Shown piece by piece: positions 47,369 to 57,030 of a stretch of 64,000 nucleotides of DNA (position 1 is its first letter; every line of letters starts with the position of its first letter). The stretch comes from Lysobacteraceae bacterium NML08-0793 (GTDB lineage: Bacteria; Pseudomonadota; Gammaproteobacteria; Xanthomonadales; Xanthomonadaceae). The notes below the pieces were generated by a model that was given only the letters and a program-made list of their open reading frames with translations, was not told the origin of the DNA and did not search any database. Both the position numbers and the translations under genes were made by a program. The stretch lies in assembly GCA_002798275.1 (NCBI GenBank), contig NWQR01000003.1, forward strand, positions 62,001 through 126,000, in the 5' to 3' direction.

Positions 47369-47947
47369 TCAGCGCGACAGAAAATTGCGCAGCAGTGCAT
47401 GACCATGTTGCGTCAGGATGGATTCGGGATGGAACTGCACCCCTTCCACCGGATATTCGCGGTGCCGCAGCCCCATGATTTCTTCCATCTGCCCGTCCGG
47501 GGTTTCCGTCCAGGCGGTAATTTCAAGGCAGTCCGGCAGGCGCGTTTTGTCCACCACCAGCGAGTGATAGCGGGTGGCCTCATAGCCGTCGGGCAACCCG
47601 GCAAACACGCCTTGGCCGTGGTGGCGGATGGCAGAAGTCTTGCCGTGCATGATGCGGCCTGCGCGCACCACATGGCCGCCATACACTTGACCGATGGCCT
47701 GATGTCCAAGACATACGCCCAGTATCGGAATGCGGCTGCCAAGTTGTTCAATCACCGCCATCGACACGCCAGCCGCATCCGGTGCCCCCGGCCCCGGAGA
47801 AATGACGATTTTTTCCGGTGCCAGACGCTCGATTTCGGCAACACTCATCGCATCATTGCGCTCGACCCGCACCTCGGCGCCCAGGGTTTGCAGGTATTGC
47901 ACCAGGTTGAAAGTAAAGCTGTCGTAGTTGTCGATCATCAAAATCAC
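47369..47947 (-). CDS. trpG: anthranilate synthase glutamine amidotransferase component
   Basis: 192 residues from GTG 47947, one base after the trpE stop, giving [19 protein letters not shown], the PabA/TrpG start. The catalytic Cys lies in [15 protein letters not shown]; the His/Glu pair is in VQFHPESI. It supplies ammonia to TrpE, and may also serve aminodeoxychorismate synthase as in other single-copy systems. Confidence 0.95.
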   Translation of the reverse strand: MILMIDNYDSFTFNLVQYLQTLGAEVRVERNDAMSVAEIERLAPEKIVISPGPGAPDAAGVSMAVIEQLGSRIPILGVCLGHQAIGQVYGGHVVRAGRIMHGKTSAIRHHGQGVFAGLPDGYEATRYHSLVVDKTRLPDCLEITAWTETPDGQMEEIMGLRHREYPVEGVQFHPESILTQHGHALLRNFLSR

Positions 47948-47948
47948 G

Positions 47949-49421
47949 TCATAACCCCTTGGCGGCCTCGGCCACGGCGCGGAACAGCGCACGTCCCTTG
48001 TTCATGGTTTCGTCCCATTCTTTTTCCGGGTCGGAGTCGTAAACGATGCCCGCGCCAGCCTGCACATGCAGGCGGCCATCCTGAATAACCGCCGTGCGGA
48101 TGGCGATGGCGGTATCGGCATCGCCATTCCAGCCCAGATAGCCGACCGCACCGGAATACACATTGCGCTTGACCGGCTCAAGCTCGCGGATGATTTCCAA
48201 CGCGCGAATCTTTGGCGCGCCGCTGACCGTGCCTGCCGGAAATGCCGCGCGCAGCACATCCATATAGTTCAAGCCCTCGCGCAATTGCCCGGTGACTTCG
48301 CTGACGATGTGCATCACATGGCTGTAGCGCTCGATGCTGAAAGACTCGCCCAGCGCCACCGTACCGGGCTGGCTGACCCGCCCCACATCATTGCGCCCCA
48401 GGTCAATCAGCATCAGATGCTCGGCCAGCTCCTTGGGGTCGGCCAGCAGCTCGGCTTCCAGCGCGGCATCCTGCGCTGCCGTGGCGCCACGCGGGCGGGT
48501 ACCGGCAATCGGCCGCACGGTGATTTTTCCGGCCTCCTGACGCACCAGAATCTCCGGCGAAGCGCCGACCACCTGGGTACTGCCGGTATCCAGAAAATAC
48601 ATATATGGCGAAGGGTTCATCGCCCGCAGTGCGCGATACACATCCACCGGGCGCGCATGGAACGGCACCGACAAACGCTGGCTCAACACTACCTGGAAGA
48701 TGTCACCGGCATGGATATATTGCTGCGCTTTCTCCACCGCGGCGACAAAGCCTTCGCGGCTGAAGCCGCTGACAAAATCGGCCTCGTCCAGCACCTTGCC
48801 ATGCAGGGTTTCCGGATAGCCGCTGCCGGCCTGGCGCAGCCGGTGCACCAGCGCATCCAAGCGTCGCTCGGCACGCGCCTTGGCATGCGGCTCGGCAGGA
48901 TTGGCATGCACCACCAGATACAGCCGTCCTTTGAGATTGTCGAATACCGCGACCTCATCGCTGTGCATCAGCAGGATGTCGGGGGTGCCCAGTTCGTCGC
49001 GCTTGTGGCCTTGTGCAAAGCGCGGCTCGATATAGCCGATGCTCTCAAAGCCGAACCAGCCCACCAGCCCGCCGGAAAACCCCGGCAGCCCCGGCACACT
49101 GGGCACGCGCTGTGCCGCGCGGATGCGCTCGACTTCTGCCAGCGGGTCGTCCAGCATGCGCCGCGACACTTCCACGCCTTCCTCGCTGATGCGCAGCTCA
49201 TGGCCGTAAAAGGCATATACCCGCCGTGCCGGCAGGCCGATAATCGACCAGCGCGCAAAACGCTCGCCACCTTCCACCGACTCGAACAAATAGCTGTACG
49301 GGCCGTCGGCCAATTTCAGATACACCGACAGCGGCGTATCCAAATCGGAGAGCACTTCGCGGACAACGGGAATCAGGGTATGGCCTTCGGCGGCCAGCGA
49401 CTCGAAACTGGAAACGGACAT
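47949..49421 (-). CDS. trpE: anthranilate synthase component I
   Basis: 490 residues from ATG 49421 ([26 protein letters not shown]). The feedback region [26 protein letters not shown] and the chorismate-binding part ([61 protein letters not shown]) are all present. 93 bases lie between it and the lipid kinase gene; no leader peptide or attenuator was seen there. Confidence 0.97.
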   Translation of the reverse strand: MSVSSFESLAAEGHTLIPVVREVLSDLDTPLSVYLKLADGPYSYLFESVEGGERFARWSIIGLPARRVYAFYGHELRISEEGVEVSRRMLDDPLAEVERIRAAQRVPSVPGLPGFSGGLVGWFGFESIGYIEPRFAQGHKRDELGTPDILLMHSDEVAVFDNLKGRLYLVVHANPAEPHAKARAERRLDALVHRLRQAGSGYPETLHGKVLDEADFVSGFSREGFVAAVEKAQQYIHAGDIFQVVLSQRLSVPFHARPVDVYRALRAMNPSPYMYFLDTGSTQVVGASPEILVRQEAGKITVRPIAGTRPRGATAAQDAALEAELLADPKELAEHLMLIDLGRNDVGRVSQPGTVALGESFSIERYSHVMHIVSEVTGQLREGLNYMDVLRAAFPAGTVSGAPKIRALEIIRELEPVKRNVYSGAVGYLGWNGDADTAIAIRTAVIQDGRLHVQAGAGIVYDSDPEKEWDETMNKGRALFRAVAEAAKGL

Positions 49422-49514
49422 GTGCAACACTCGGAAAACAACGGACAGGCAAAACAATCGCGGGACTGTGTCACCATCGCCAAGCGTTGTTCGAGACTGG
49501 CAAAGTCACCGTTT

Positions 49515-50474
49515 TCATGGCGCTACTGTGCCGGAAACTGTCGCCGACAGCAATGCGCTGGCAGGCGGCAGGCAAAGCCGCAGGGCGGCGGGCATGCAGT
49601 CGATGCGAAAAGCCGCCGCCGTAAACGGCTCGCCATCCAGATTCAGGGCGAAGGGCTGATTGGCGCTGACTTCCATCCACTGCCCGCGCCCCTGTATCGC
49701 CGCCTGCGCCAGTGCCGCTTCTCGCCCTTCCGACAAGGCCGCGCCCAGCATCGACAGCATCTGCCCGCCATCGGGCAATTCCGGCACCAGGGTGAAATCC
49801 AGCAGGCCATCATTGAGGCTGGCCTCGGGGCAGAGCACCCGCCCGCCGCCTGCCTGACGGCCATTGCCCACGGCCAGCGCCACGAATTCGCCCTGCCAGT
49901 CGAAATTTTCGGCGCGCAACTGCGCCTGCATCGCACTGGCCTGCCCCAGCTTGGCGAGGCCAGTCAGAAAATAGGCCATGCCGCCCAGATGCTTTTTCAG
50001 CTCCGGGTCGGTTTCCAGCGTCACCTGGGTGCCAAAGCCGCCGGTCACCAGATTGATGCTCCAGCGCACTTCGTCCGCCGCGCATACGCGCAGCAAGTCC
50101 ACCCAGGTCGGCGCTGCCGCCTGCGCCAATTGCAAGGCTTCCAGCGGCGTGGGCGGGATTTCCGCAGCCACGGCAAAGTCATTGGCCGTGCCCAGCGGCA
50201 GGATGCCAAGCGCCGGACGCTGGGTTTCAGGCAAAGCCATCAGCGCATTCACCGCCTCGTTGATGCTGCCATCGCCGCCCCCGGCAATCACCCTGTCAGC
50301 GCCCAGTGCCACGGCTTCGGCCACGAAGCGCGCCATGTCGCCGGCCTCCCAGGTCACCCGCACGGCCAGCGCCGCGCCAGATTCGCGCAGCGCCTGAACC
50401 GCCTGCCGCAACTCCTCGCGCTGGGCAGCCTTGCCGTTGAGAATCAGCAAAGTTTGACGCGCCGCCGTCATCAC
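49515..50474 (-). CDS. YegS/DAGK-type lipid kinase
   Basis: 319 residues. The diacylglycerol-kinase catalytic domain has [18 protein letters not shown] and [26 protein letters not shown] and the C-terminal [12 protein letters not shown] follow the YegS pattern. YegS-type enzymes phosphorylate phosphatidylglycerol or related lipids in vitro. Start overlaps the rpe stop (ATGA). Confidence 0.92.
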   Translation of the reverse strand: MMTAARQTLLILNGKAAQREELRQAVQALRESGAALAVRVTWEAGDMARFVAEAVALGADRVIAGGGDGSINEAVNALMALPETQRPALGILPLGTANDFAVAAEIPPTPLEALQLAQAAAPTWVDLLRVCAADEVRWSINLVTGGFGTQVTLETDPELKKHLGGMAYFLTGLAKLGQASAMQAQLRAENFDWQGEFVALAVGNGRQAGGGRVLCPEASLNDGLLDFTLVPELPDGGQMLSMLGAALSEGREAALAQAAIQGRGQWMEVSANQPFALNLDGEPFTAAAFRIDCMPAALRLCLPPASALLSATVSGTVAP

Positions 50475-51145
50475 AACGCCGCCACCTGCGCCCGCATCTG
50501 ATTGATGACCTCGGCATAATCGGGCTGCCCGAAAATGGCCGAACCCGCCACAAAGGTATCGGCGCCGGCAGCGGCGATTTCGGCGATATTGTCCGGCTTG
50601 ACCCCGCCGTCGATTTCCAGCCGGATGACGCGGCCGCTGGCGTCAATGCGCTCACGCACCCGGCGCAGCTTTTCAAGCGTGGACGGAATGAACGCCTGCC
50701 CGCCAAAGCCGGGATTGACCGACATCAGCAGCACATAGTCCAGCTCCTCCAGCACATAGTCCAACACCTCCACCGGCGTTGCCGGGTTCAGCACCAGCCC
50801 GGCCTGGCAGCCCAGCGACTTGATGAGCTGGATACTGCGATGCACATGGCGGCTGGCTTCGGGATGAAAACTGATATGCGTGGCGCCGGCCTTGGCGAAC
50901 ATCGGGATGATGGCATCCACCGGCTCCACCATCAGATGCACGTCGATGGGCGCACGGATGCCGTGCTTGCGCAGCGCCTCGCAAACCAGCGGGCCAATGG
51001 TGAGATTGGGCACATAGTGGTTGTCCATCACATCGAAATGCACCCAGTCCGCACCGGCTGCCAGCACATTGTTGACTTCTTCGCCCAGACGGGCGAAATC
51101 GGCTGAAAGAATGGACGGGGCAATAACAGTGCTTTGGCGGCTCAT
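50471..51145 (-). CDS. rpe: ribulose-phosphate 3-epimerase
   Basis: 224 residues. [66 protein letters not shown] and [11 protein letters not shown] contain the metal-binding His/Asp set of the enzyme. Its presence just before trpE is a common proteobacterial grouping. One-base overlap with the dnaJ-like gene. Confidence 0.97.
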   Translation of the reverse strand: MSRQSTVIAPSILSADFARLGEEVNNVLAAGADWVHFDVMDNHYVPNLTIGPLVCEALRKHGIRAPIDVHLMVEPVDAIIPMFAKAGATHISFHPEASRHVHRSIQLIKSLGCQAGLVLNPATPVEVLDYVLEELDYVLLMSVNPGFGGQAFIPSTLEKLRRVRERIDASGRVIRLEIDGGVKPDNIAEIAAAGADTFVAGSAIFGQPDYAEVINQMRAQVAAL

Positions 51146-51474
51146 CAGGATTTTTTCCGAAGTTTCTGGATATGTTCGTAGGCGGTATTGATATCGCGGG
51201 CAGCACGCTCGGCACGCGCGCGCAGCTCCGGCGCGGCATTGACGTACTTGTCCGGGTGGTATTGGGAAATCAGCCGTCGCCAGGCCTGCTCGACTTCCGC
51301 ATCACTGGCATCGGCGCTGACACCCAGCACCCGATAGGGCGAAGCGCGCCCAAACCAGTCCGCATCGAAAGCATGCCCCAGCAACAGGCCAAGCAATGCG
51401 CCAAACAGCGGATTGACCCGCATCAGCAGCATGCCCAAGCAAGCCCCCAGGATTTTTCCGTACCAGCGTTTCAT
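51145..51474 (-). CDS. small membrane J-domain protein (DjlA-like)
   Basis: 109 residues. An N-terminal hydrophobic, Gly/Leu-rich helix (about 7-35, [29 protein letters not shown]) precedes a J domain ([33 protein letters not shown]) with the HPD motif. It has the two ends of DjlA without the middle domain. Probably recruits DnaK at the inner membrane. First gene of the rpe/trp run. Confidence 0.88.
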   Translation of the reverse strand: MKRWYGKILGACLGMLLMRVNPLFGALLGLLLGHAFDADWFGRASPYRVLGVSADASDAEVEQAWRRLISQYHPDKYVNAAPELRARAERAARDINTAYEHIQKLRKKS

Positions 51475-51532
51475 GCCGGGGATTTTACCCGGCGCAACCC
51501 ATTAAAATTGCCAGCCTGCCAAGGAGACCTCC

Positions 51533-52429
51533 ATGCCCACCACGCTGACCCAATCCGAGCTGCCCGGCCTCACCCTGATGCACCGTGGCAAAGTACGCGA
51601 TGTTTTCGACCTGCAAGATGGCCGCCTGCTACTCGTCGCCACCGACCGGCTGTCCGCCTTCGACGTGGTGCTGCCCGACCCGATTCCGGGCAAGGGCGAG
51701 ATGCTGACGCAAATCAGCAATTTCTGGTTCGACAAAACCCGGCACATCATTGCCAACCACCTGACCGGCGATGCGGTCGCCAGCGTGCTGCCGCCCGGTA
51801 CTGACCCGGCGCTTTACGCCCGCCGCGCAGTGGTCACCAAGAAGCTCAAGCCGGTGCCGGTGGAATGCATCGCCCGCGGCTACATCATCGGCAGCGGCTG
51901 GAAAGACTACCAAGCCAGCGGCCACATCAGCGGCATCGCCCTGCCCGCCGGACTGCAGCAGGCCGAACAACTGGCAGAGCCCATCTTCACCCCCTCCACC
52001 AAGGCCGCCGTGGGCGACCATGATGAAAACATCGACTTTGCCCAGGCGGTGAACCTCATCGGCCGCGAAATGGCCGAAGCGGTGCGCGATGCCACGCTGA
52101 AAATCTACAGCTTTGCCCGCGACTACGCTGCCCAGCGCGGCATCATCCTGGCCGATACCAAGTTCGAGTTCGGCACCGACGAAGACGGCAAGCTCTACAT
52201 CATGGACGAAATGCTGACCCCCGACTCCAGCCGCTACTGGCCGGCCGAGGATTACCGGCTTGGCAGCAGCCCGCCGAGCTACGACAAACAAATCGTGCGC
52301 GACTATCTGGAAACCCTCACCTGGGACAAAATCCCACCCGGCCCGCACCTGCCGACAGAAGTCATCGAACGCACCCGCGCCCGCTATGCCGAAGCACTGA
52401 TGAAACTTGCCGGGATTAGCCTGGATTGA
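51533..52429 (+). CDS. purC: phosphoribosylaminoimidazole-succinocarboxamide synthase
   Basis: 298 residues with AAGGAG upstream. [69 protein letters not shown] and [13 protein letters not shown] are SAICAR-synthase motifs of the longer (yeast-like) form common in Xanthomonadales. Single gene with its own terminator. Confidence 0.97.
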   Translation: MPTTLTQSELPGLTLMHRGKVRDVFDLQDGRLLLVATDRLSAFDVVLPDPIPGKGEMLTQISNFWFDKTRHIIANHLTGDAVASVLPPGTDPALYARRAVVTKKLKPVPVECIARGYIIGSGWKDYQASGHISGIALPAGLQQAEQLAEPIFTPSTKAAVGDHDENIDFAQAVNLIGREMAEAVRDATLKIYSFARDYAAQRGIILADTKFEFGTDEDGKLYIMDEMLTPDSSRYWPAEDYRLGSSPPSYDKQIVRDYLETLTWDKIPPGPHLPTEVIERTRARYAEALMKLAGISLD

Positions 52430-52438
52430 CCTGCCCCA

Positions 52439-52467
52439 TCACCACCGCCACTCGCGGTGGTGTTTTT
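52439..52467 (+). terminator. rho-independent terminator after purC
   Basis: CACCACCGC (52441 region), loop CACTC, GCGGTGGTG, TTTTT. It ends twelve bases before the restriction gene start, so the restriction-modification pair has a separate transcript or relies on read-through. Confidence 0.9.
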
Positions 52468-52478
52468 CGGAGTTCCCC

Positions 52479-53207
52479 ATGCCACTTAGCGCGACTGAAA
52501 AACAAAAGATTCTGGATGCCGCTTGTACTTGGTTCGAAGAGACTGTGGCTACAGCGCATCTCAAAAACACTCGCAAACTCGTTTCACCCAAAGAATTCAA
52601 AATCAACCCATTTCTGGTGGTCTATCTCGCCAACTTCATGGCAGGAAACGCCACACCGGAAAGTATTGCCCGTGCATTGATACTTCCCCGCGCACTGGGT
52701 ACATCCATCAACACCACCTTTGGAACCCAGATGCAGAGCTTCATCAGCGCCATCCAAGATGCCGTTGGTAGCACTGCCAGTGGTATGGATATCGAGTTCA
52801 CAGACCAGCTTGATGGCCGCCGAAAATACTGCCAAGTCAAAGCGGGTCCCAATACCATCAACAAAGATGATGTCGAAACCATCGCCAATCACTTCAAGGC
52901 GGTTCGCAACCTGTCGCGCACCAATAACCTGCGCATCCCCAATGACGACATGATTGTTGGCGTGCTTTATGGCGAGCCCGAGGCGCTCAGCGCCCATTAC
53001 AAGCGCATCACCAGTCAATATGACTATGAAGTCGTTATCGGACAGGACTTCTGGCATCGCCTGACCGGCGATGAACACTTCTACCACGCACTGATTAGCG
53101 CGATTGGTGGTGTCGCCAACAAAGTGGATTGCAGCAAAGAATTGGAGGGTGTCATCCAAGAGCTGGCAAAACATCCAACCATTCAAGCACTTGCCAAGAG
53201 CAATTGA
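52479..53207 (+). CDS. PmeII-family type II restriction endonuclease
   Basis: 242 residues from ATG 52479. The segment INPFLVVYLANFMAGNATPESIARALILPRALGTSINTTFGTQMQSFI..GMDIEFTDQLDGRRKYCQVKAGPNTINKDDVETI matches what I know of PmeII-type endonucleases; D..(about 107) with QVKAG gives a PD-(D/E)xK-like active site. A C5 methyltransferase follows 82 bases downstream. The recognition site cannot be deduced from sequence. The gene is less GC-rich than its neighbours. Confidence 0.8.
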   Translation: MPLSATEKQKILDAACTWFEETVATAHLKNTRKLVSPKEFKINPFLVVYLANFMAGNATPESIARALILPRALGTSINTTFGTQMQSFISAIQDAVGSTASGMDIEFTDQLDGRRKYCQVKAGPNTINKDDVETIANHFKAVRNLSRTNNLRIPNDDMIVGVLYGEPEALSAHYKRITSQYDYEVVIGQDFWHRLTGDEHFYHALISAIGGVANKVDCSKELEGVIQELAKHPTIQALAKSN

Positions 53208-53247
53208 CTAATAACCATGCCCAAGGTTTGACAGGTGTAGCGGCATT

Positions 53248-53271
53248 GGTTACTTTACTAAAAAAGTAACC
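53248..53271 (+). promoter_or_regulatory. palindrome, candidate operator before the methyltransferase
   Basis: GGTTACTT (53248-53255) and AAGTAACC (53264-53271) are perfect inverted arms eight bases apart, 19 bases before the methyltransferase ATG. A 10-base direct repeat CCAAGGTTTG flanks it at 53221 and 53276. Spaced dyads of this size are typical MerR-family operators, and the next gene carries a MerR-like domain. Confidence 0.55.
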
Positions 53272-53289
53272 ATAACCAAGGTTTGCGCC

Positions 53290-54552
53290 ATGAGTAGCCC
53301 AGAGCACTACACCATCGCACAAGTGGCCGATATTCTTGGAGTTTCCAAGGAAACCCTGCGCCGCTGGGACAAAAACGGAACACTCGTTCCCGAGCGCATG
53401 TGCGACAACAACTATCGGCTGTATCACAAGTCGCAACTTGAAACCTTTGAGCAAGCACGCTTGCTGTTCAACAGCCAATGGCAACGGGAAGCCGAAACCA
53501 CCCCACAGCGTCCATACACCTTATTGGAACTTTTTGCCGGCGCCGGTGGACTGGCCATCGGCATGGAGATGGCCGGATTCGAATCGCTGCTCTTGAACGA
53601 GCTTGACCACGCAGCCTGTCAAACTCTGCGTATCAACCGTCCACACTGGAATGTGGTCGAGGGCGATATCGCACAAATTGACTTCGCGCCCTATCGCGGC
53701 AAGGTTGACATGATTTCCGGTGGATTTCCTTGTCAGGCATTTTCCTATGCCGGAAAGAAACTCGGCTTTGAAGATACCCGAGGCACGCTGTTTTTCGAGT
53801 TTGCCCGTGCAATAAAAGAAGCTGCGCCCAAGATTTTCGTGGCCGAAAACGTGCGTGGTCTGCTTGCCCATGAGGGCGGAAAAACGCTGGCAACCATCAG
53901 CGACATCATCAGCGAATTAGGCTATGAGCTTGTATCCCCCCGAGTGCTCAAAGCGGTGTTTTACAAAGTGCCACAAAAACGTGAGCGACTGTTTTTGGTT
54001 GGTATCCGCAAAGATTTGGCAGACAAAGCCAGATTCCATTGGCCTTCGCCTTATCACCGCATTCTGACTTTGCGCGACGCGCTCAAGGCAGGCGAGCTTT
54101 ACCCTGACGATGTTCCGGCCTCCGAGGGGCAAAAATACCCACCACGTAAGGCCGCTGTGATGGCAATGGTGCCCGCGGGCGGCTACTGGCGCGACCTGCC
54201 CGATGCCGTTCAGCGCGACTATATGCAGCGAAGCTATTTCCTAGGGGGCGGTAAAACCGGCATGGCACGCCGATTGGCCTGGGACGAACCCAGTCTCACC
54301 CTGACCTGCGCCCCAGCACAAAAGCAAACCGAACGCTGCCACCCCGAAGAAACCCGCCCACTGACCGTGCGTGAATATGCCCGCATCCAGACTTTTCCCG
54401 ACAACTGGCGGTTTGCTGGCTCACAAAGCGCCCAGTACAAGCAAATCGGCAATGCCGTGCCAGTGAACCTAGCCTATGCCATGGGGCGGGCGCTGGTGCG
54501 CCTACTGAATGACATTGAACAATTACCTCCCGCCCAACAAGAACCACACTAA
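53290..54552 (+). CDS. DNA cytosine-5 methyltransferase with N-terminal MerR-like domain
   Basis: 420 residues. Residues 6-50 (YTIAQVADILGVSKETLRRWDKNGTLVPER..YRLY) are a MerR-type helix-turn-helix with wing. The C5 methyltransferase follows: motif I LFAGAGGLAIGME (81-93), motif IV GGFPCQAFS with catalytic Cys148, motif VI ENVRG (186-190), motif VIII QKRERLF, and motif X QIGNAVPVNLAYAMG. It protects host DNA from the upstream endonuclease. The fused DNA-binding domain and the dyad in front suggest autoregulation, as shown for other methyltransferases with N-terminal helix-turn-helix domains. Stop overlaps the next start by one base. Confidence 0.93.
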   Translation: MSSPEHYTIAQVADILGVSKETLRRWDKNGTLVPERMCDNNYRLYHKSQLETFEQARLLFNSQWQREAETTPQRPYTLLELFAGAGGLAIGMEMAGFESLLLNELDHAACQTLRINRPHWNVVEGDIAQIDFAPYRGKVDMISGGFPCQAFSYAGKKLGFEDTRGTLFFEFARAIKEAAPKIFVAENVRGLLAHEGGKTLATISDIISELGYELVSPRVLKAVFYKVPQKRERLFLVGIRKDLADKARFHWPSPYHRILTLRDALKAGELYPDDVPASEGQKYPPRKAAVMAMVPAGGYWRDLPDAVQRDYMQRSYFLGGGKTGMARRLAWDEPSLTLTCAPAQKQTERCHPEETRPLTVREYARIQTFPDNWRFAGSQSAQYKQIGNAVPVNLAYAMGRALVRLLNDIEQLPPAQQEPH

Positions 54553-55040
54553 TGCGTCACGACCGCGAACAGGCTCACCGCCAGCTCACCCAGTGGTTTG
54601 ACAGTTATTCCGCCGACCACCGTAATGTGCTCAATCAGTGGCTGCATGTGTGCTGTGTGCCGTTGATTTTGTGGGCGGTGGTGGCGCTGCTGTGGTGTAT
54701 CCCGGTGCCGGGCACGCTATTTGGGCCGGGCGCTTTTGCGGCACTGGCAATGTTTCTGGTCTGGTCGTTTTATTACCGCCATTCGCGGCCGCTCGGCATG
54801 GGCATGCTGCTGATTTTTATCGGCTTTGCCTGGGGCACGCGCTGGCTGCATCTGCAACTTGGCACGGGGCATCTTGCCTGGCTGGCATTGGCGGTATTTG
54901 CCTTGGCCTGGGTCGGGCAGTTCATCGGTCATCATTTCGAAGGCCGTCGTCCCAGTTTTCTGACCGATCTGACCTATCTCTTGATTGGCCCGCTGTGGGT
55001 CTTGAACAAGCTCTACCGCCAACTTGGCTGGAAATATTGA
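54552..55040 (+). CDS. Mpo1/DUF962 family membrane protein
   Basis: 162 residues. The opening WFDSYSADHRNVLNQWLHVCCVPLILWA and the later GQFIGHHFEGRRPSFLTDLTYLLIGPLWVL are typical of the DUF962 (yeast Mpo1-like) family, with conserved His residues that may bind iron. Four membrane helices. The yeast protein is a 2-hydroxy fatty acid dioxygenase. Starts in the methyltransferase stop codon (TAATG). Confidence 0.87.
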   Translation: MRHDREQAHRQLTQWFDSYSADHRNVLNQWLHVCCVPLILWAVVALLWCIPVPGTLFGPGAFAALAMFLVWSFYYRHSRPLGMGMLLIFIGFAWGTRWLHLQLGTGHLAWLALAVFALAWVGQFIGHHFEGRRPSFLTDLTYLLIGPLWVLNKLYRQLGWKY

Positions 55041-55046
55041 GCCGTC

Positions 55047-55925
55047 ATGAGTCTGCCGCATATCAGCCGTCGTGATCTGTTGCTGCTGTGGGCGGTATGC
55101 GTCATTTGGGCGCTGAACTTTTTGATGTCGGCCATCGGTCTTCGGGAAATCCCGCCACTGACCTTTACCCTGCTGCGTTTTTCCATTCTCGGGCTGGTGC
55201 TGCTGCCATTCGTGCGTGCAGCGCCCAAGGGGCAGGGCTGGCGGCTGTTCGGTATTTCCACGCTGGTTGGCGTGCTGCATTTTTCGCTGTGCTTTTGGGG
55301 CGTGGCACTGGCCGGAGAGTTGTCCTCGCCCGCCATCCTGCTGCAAAGCTATATCCCGATGAGTGCCGTGCTGGCTTGGTTCTGGCTGGATGAAAAGTTC
55401 GGCTGGCGTACCGGGCTTGCCATCGCAGTGAGTTTTCTCGGCGTGCTGGTGCTGTCGCTTGATCCGCAAGTGCTGGCCAAACCCGCGGCGGTGATTACGC
55501 TGCTGCTGTCGGCGCTGGCGCTTGCCATCGGCACGGTGATGATGCGCGGGCTGTCCGGTGTGGGCATGCTGAATCAGCAGGCTTGGACGGCGTTGTGCAG
55601 TGTGCTACCGCTGGCGCTGCTGTCGCTGTTTTTCGAGCCGGGCGCGCTGAAAGCCTTGCCCACGGTCAGTCTGCCGGCATGGAGTGGCGTGATTTATGCC
55701 GCGCTGGCCTCCTCACTGCTGGGGCATGGGCTGTATTTCTTTCTGGTGCAGCGTTACCCGGTGGCCGTGCTGATGCCCTGGCTGTTGCTGACTCCGGTAA
55801 TCGCCATTGCGCTTGGCATCGCATTCTGGGGCGATACGCCGGGGTTCAAGGTCTGGCTGGGCGGCGCGATGGTGCTGGGTGGCGTACTGGTGATTGCCCT
55901 GCGTAAGCGTGCCAAAGCGGGCTGA
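55047..55925 (+). CDS. EamA-family (DMT) transporter
   Basis: 292 residues, ten predicted membrane helices in two EamA repeats (LLLWAVCVIWALNFLMSAIGLREIPPLTFTLLRF.. and ALALAIGTVMMRGLSG..). ALASSLLGHGLYFFLVQRYPV is typical of the O-acetylserine/cysteine exporter-like subgroup. Metabolite exporter; substrate unknown. Six bases after the DUF962 gene. Confidence 0.9.
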   Translation: MSLPHISRRDLLLLWAVCVIWALNFLMSAIGLREIPPLTFTLLRFSILGLVLLPFVRAAPKGQGWRLFGISTLVGVLHFSLCFWGVALAGELSSPAILLQSYIPMSAVLAWFWLDEKFGWRTGLAIAVSFLGVLVLSLDPQVLAKPAAVITLLLSALALAIGTVMMRGLSGVGMLNQQAWTALCSVLPLALLSLFFEPGALKALPTVSLPAWSGVIYAALASSLLGHGLYFFLVQRYPVAVLMPWLLLTPVIAIALGIAFWGDTPGFKVWLGGAMVLGGVLVIALRKRAKAG

Positions 55926-55939
55926 GGCAGATCAAGCGG

Positions 55940-56929
55940 TCAACGGGTCGGCGTTCTTGGCAGCAACCGCATCCGATCACCCTTAATCTCCACTCCATCC
56001 ACGGTTTCAAGAAAGTTCTTGAAATCGGTAAAACCGTAGTCGCTCCAATTCCAACGCGGCTTCATCCATTTCTCCACCGCATTGATACTGGCCGTGCCTT
56101 GGGCATTGAGAAAATTGGTCTTGGCAAGACACTCGCTCAACAGCTTGAGGGCATCCCGATAGGGAATCTTGCGGCAGAACATCTGTGTGCCATCGGTGCG
56201 AAATTGCAGCCCGCGCAGATCGCGCAACATGCCTGAAAGCTTGTCATAGCCATGGCTGCGCGAATCGAAGTCCGGCTGTGTCTGGCTGATGTATTGTCCA
56301 ATAGAGCTGACCGGTGCCCAACCCGTGGCCTCATCAGTCGTATCCTTGATTGCCTTGTACAGCAGCCACTGGACAGTCTCGTCCATCTGTCTTGGCGGAG
56401 GCACTCTGGCCTCGTCCGGTTTTTTGCCATTACCGTTGCCTAGCTTGGCAGCTACGTCTCCCACGTCCTCGTCCGGCTTTGCTTCTTCACCCAAGTTTTC
56501 CACATAGAAAAAGCGGTCGCAGGCCTGACGGAATGCCTCGGGCGTGGTTCTCCGGCCAAAGCCGTACACCGTGAGGCCAGCCTGACGAATGCGCGCAGCC
56601 AGTGGGGTGAAATCGCTGTCGCTCGACACCAAGCAGAAGCCGTGGAAATTACCGCTGTAGAGCAAGTCCATCGCATCGATGATTAGCACCATGTCGGTGG
56701 CATCCTTGCCCTTGGTATAGGCGAACTGCTGCACAGGTGTCAGGGCATGCCGCAGCAAAATATTTCGCCAGCCGGAAAGATGAGAGCTACTCCAGTCACC
56801 ATAAATACGCTTGACGCTGGCAATGCCGTATTTGGCAATTTCCTCAAACAGCCCCTGCGCTACTGCCGCAGCGGTATTGTCTGCGTCGATCAATACCGCC
56901 AGCTTCGCCTGCCCTTCGTTGATCTTCAT
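55940..56929 (-). CDS. NYN-domain RNase-like protein with OST-HTH/LOTUS region
   Basis: 329 residues. N-terminal NYN (PIN-like) domain with acidic residues in LAVLIDADNTAAAV, KGKDATDMVLIIDAMDLLYSG and VSSDSDFTPLAARIRQAG. From about 180 on there are LOTUS-like winged-helix stretches (WLLYKAIKDTTDEATGWAPVSSIGQYI..; PRWNWSDYGFTDFKNFLETVDGVEI). This build is LabA/YaeB-like and suggests RNA processing or binding. Alone on its strand. Confidence 0.87.
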   Translation of the reverse strand: MKINEGQAKLAVLIDADNTAAAVAQGLFEEIAKYGIASVKRIYGDWSSSHLSGWRNILLRHALTPVQQFAYTKGKDATDMVLIIDAMDLLYSGNFHGFCLVSSDSDFTPLAARIRQAGLTVYGFGRRTTPEAFRQACDRFFYVENLGEEAKPDEDVGDVAAKLGNGNGKKPDEARVPPPRQMDETVQWLLYKAIKDTTDEATGWAPVSSIGQYISQTQPDFDSRSHGYDKLSGMLRDLRGLQFRTDGTQMFCRKIPYRDALKLLSECLAKTNFLNAQGTASINAVEKWMKPRWNWSDYGFTDFKNFLETVDGVEIKGDRMRLLPRTPTR

Positions 56930-57030
56930 CGTTGCTCCCTGAAAATTCGACGCCTCTTACCGCCTCGAAAAATCAAGTCCGGCTGGCGACAGGAATGATT
57001 GGCTGCCGCAGATTATTGCAAATAAATTCC

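Noticed and set aside
49422-49514. trp leader peptide and attenuator before trpE
   Set aside because: The 93-base gap holds no short frame with Trp codons and no alternative hairpins that I could see.
48066-50501. 811-residue open frame on the plus strand
   Set aside because: It is antisense to trpE and the lipid kinase, both with clear catalytic motifs. GC-rich codon bias produces such frames.
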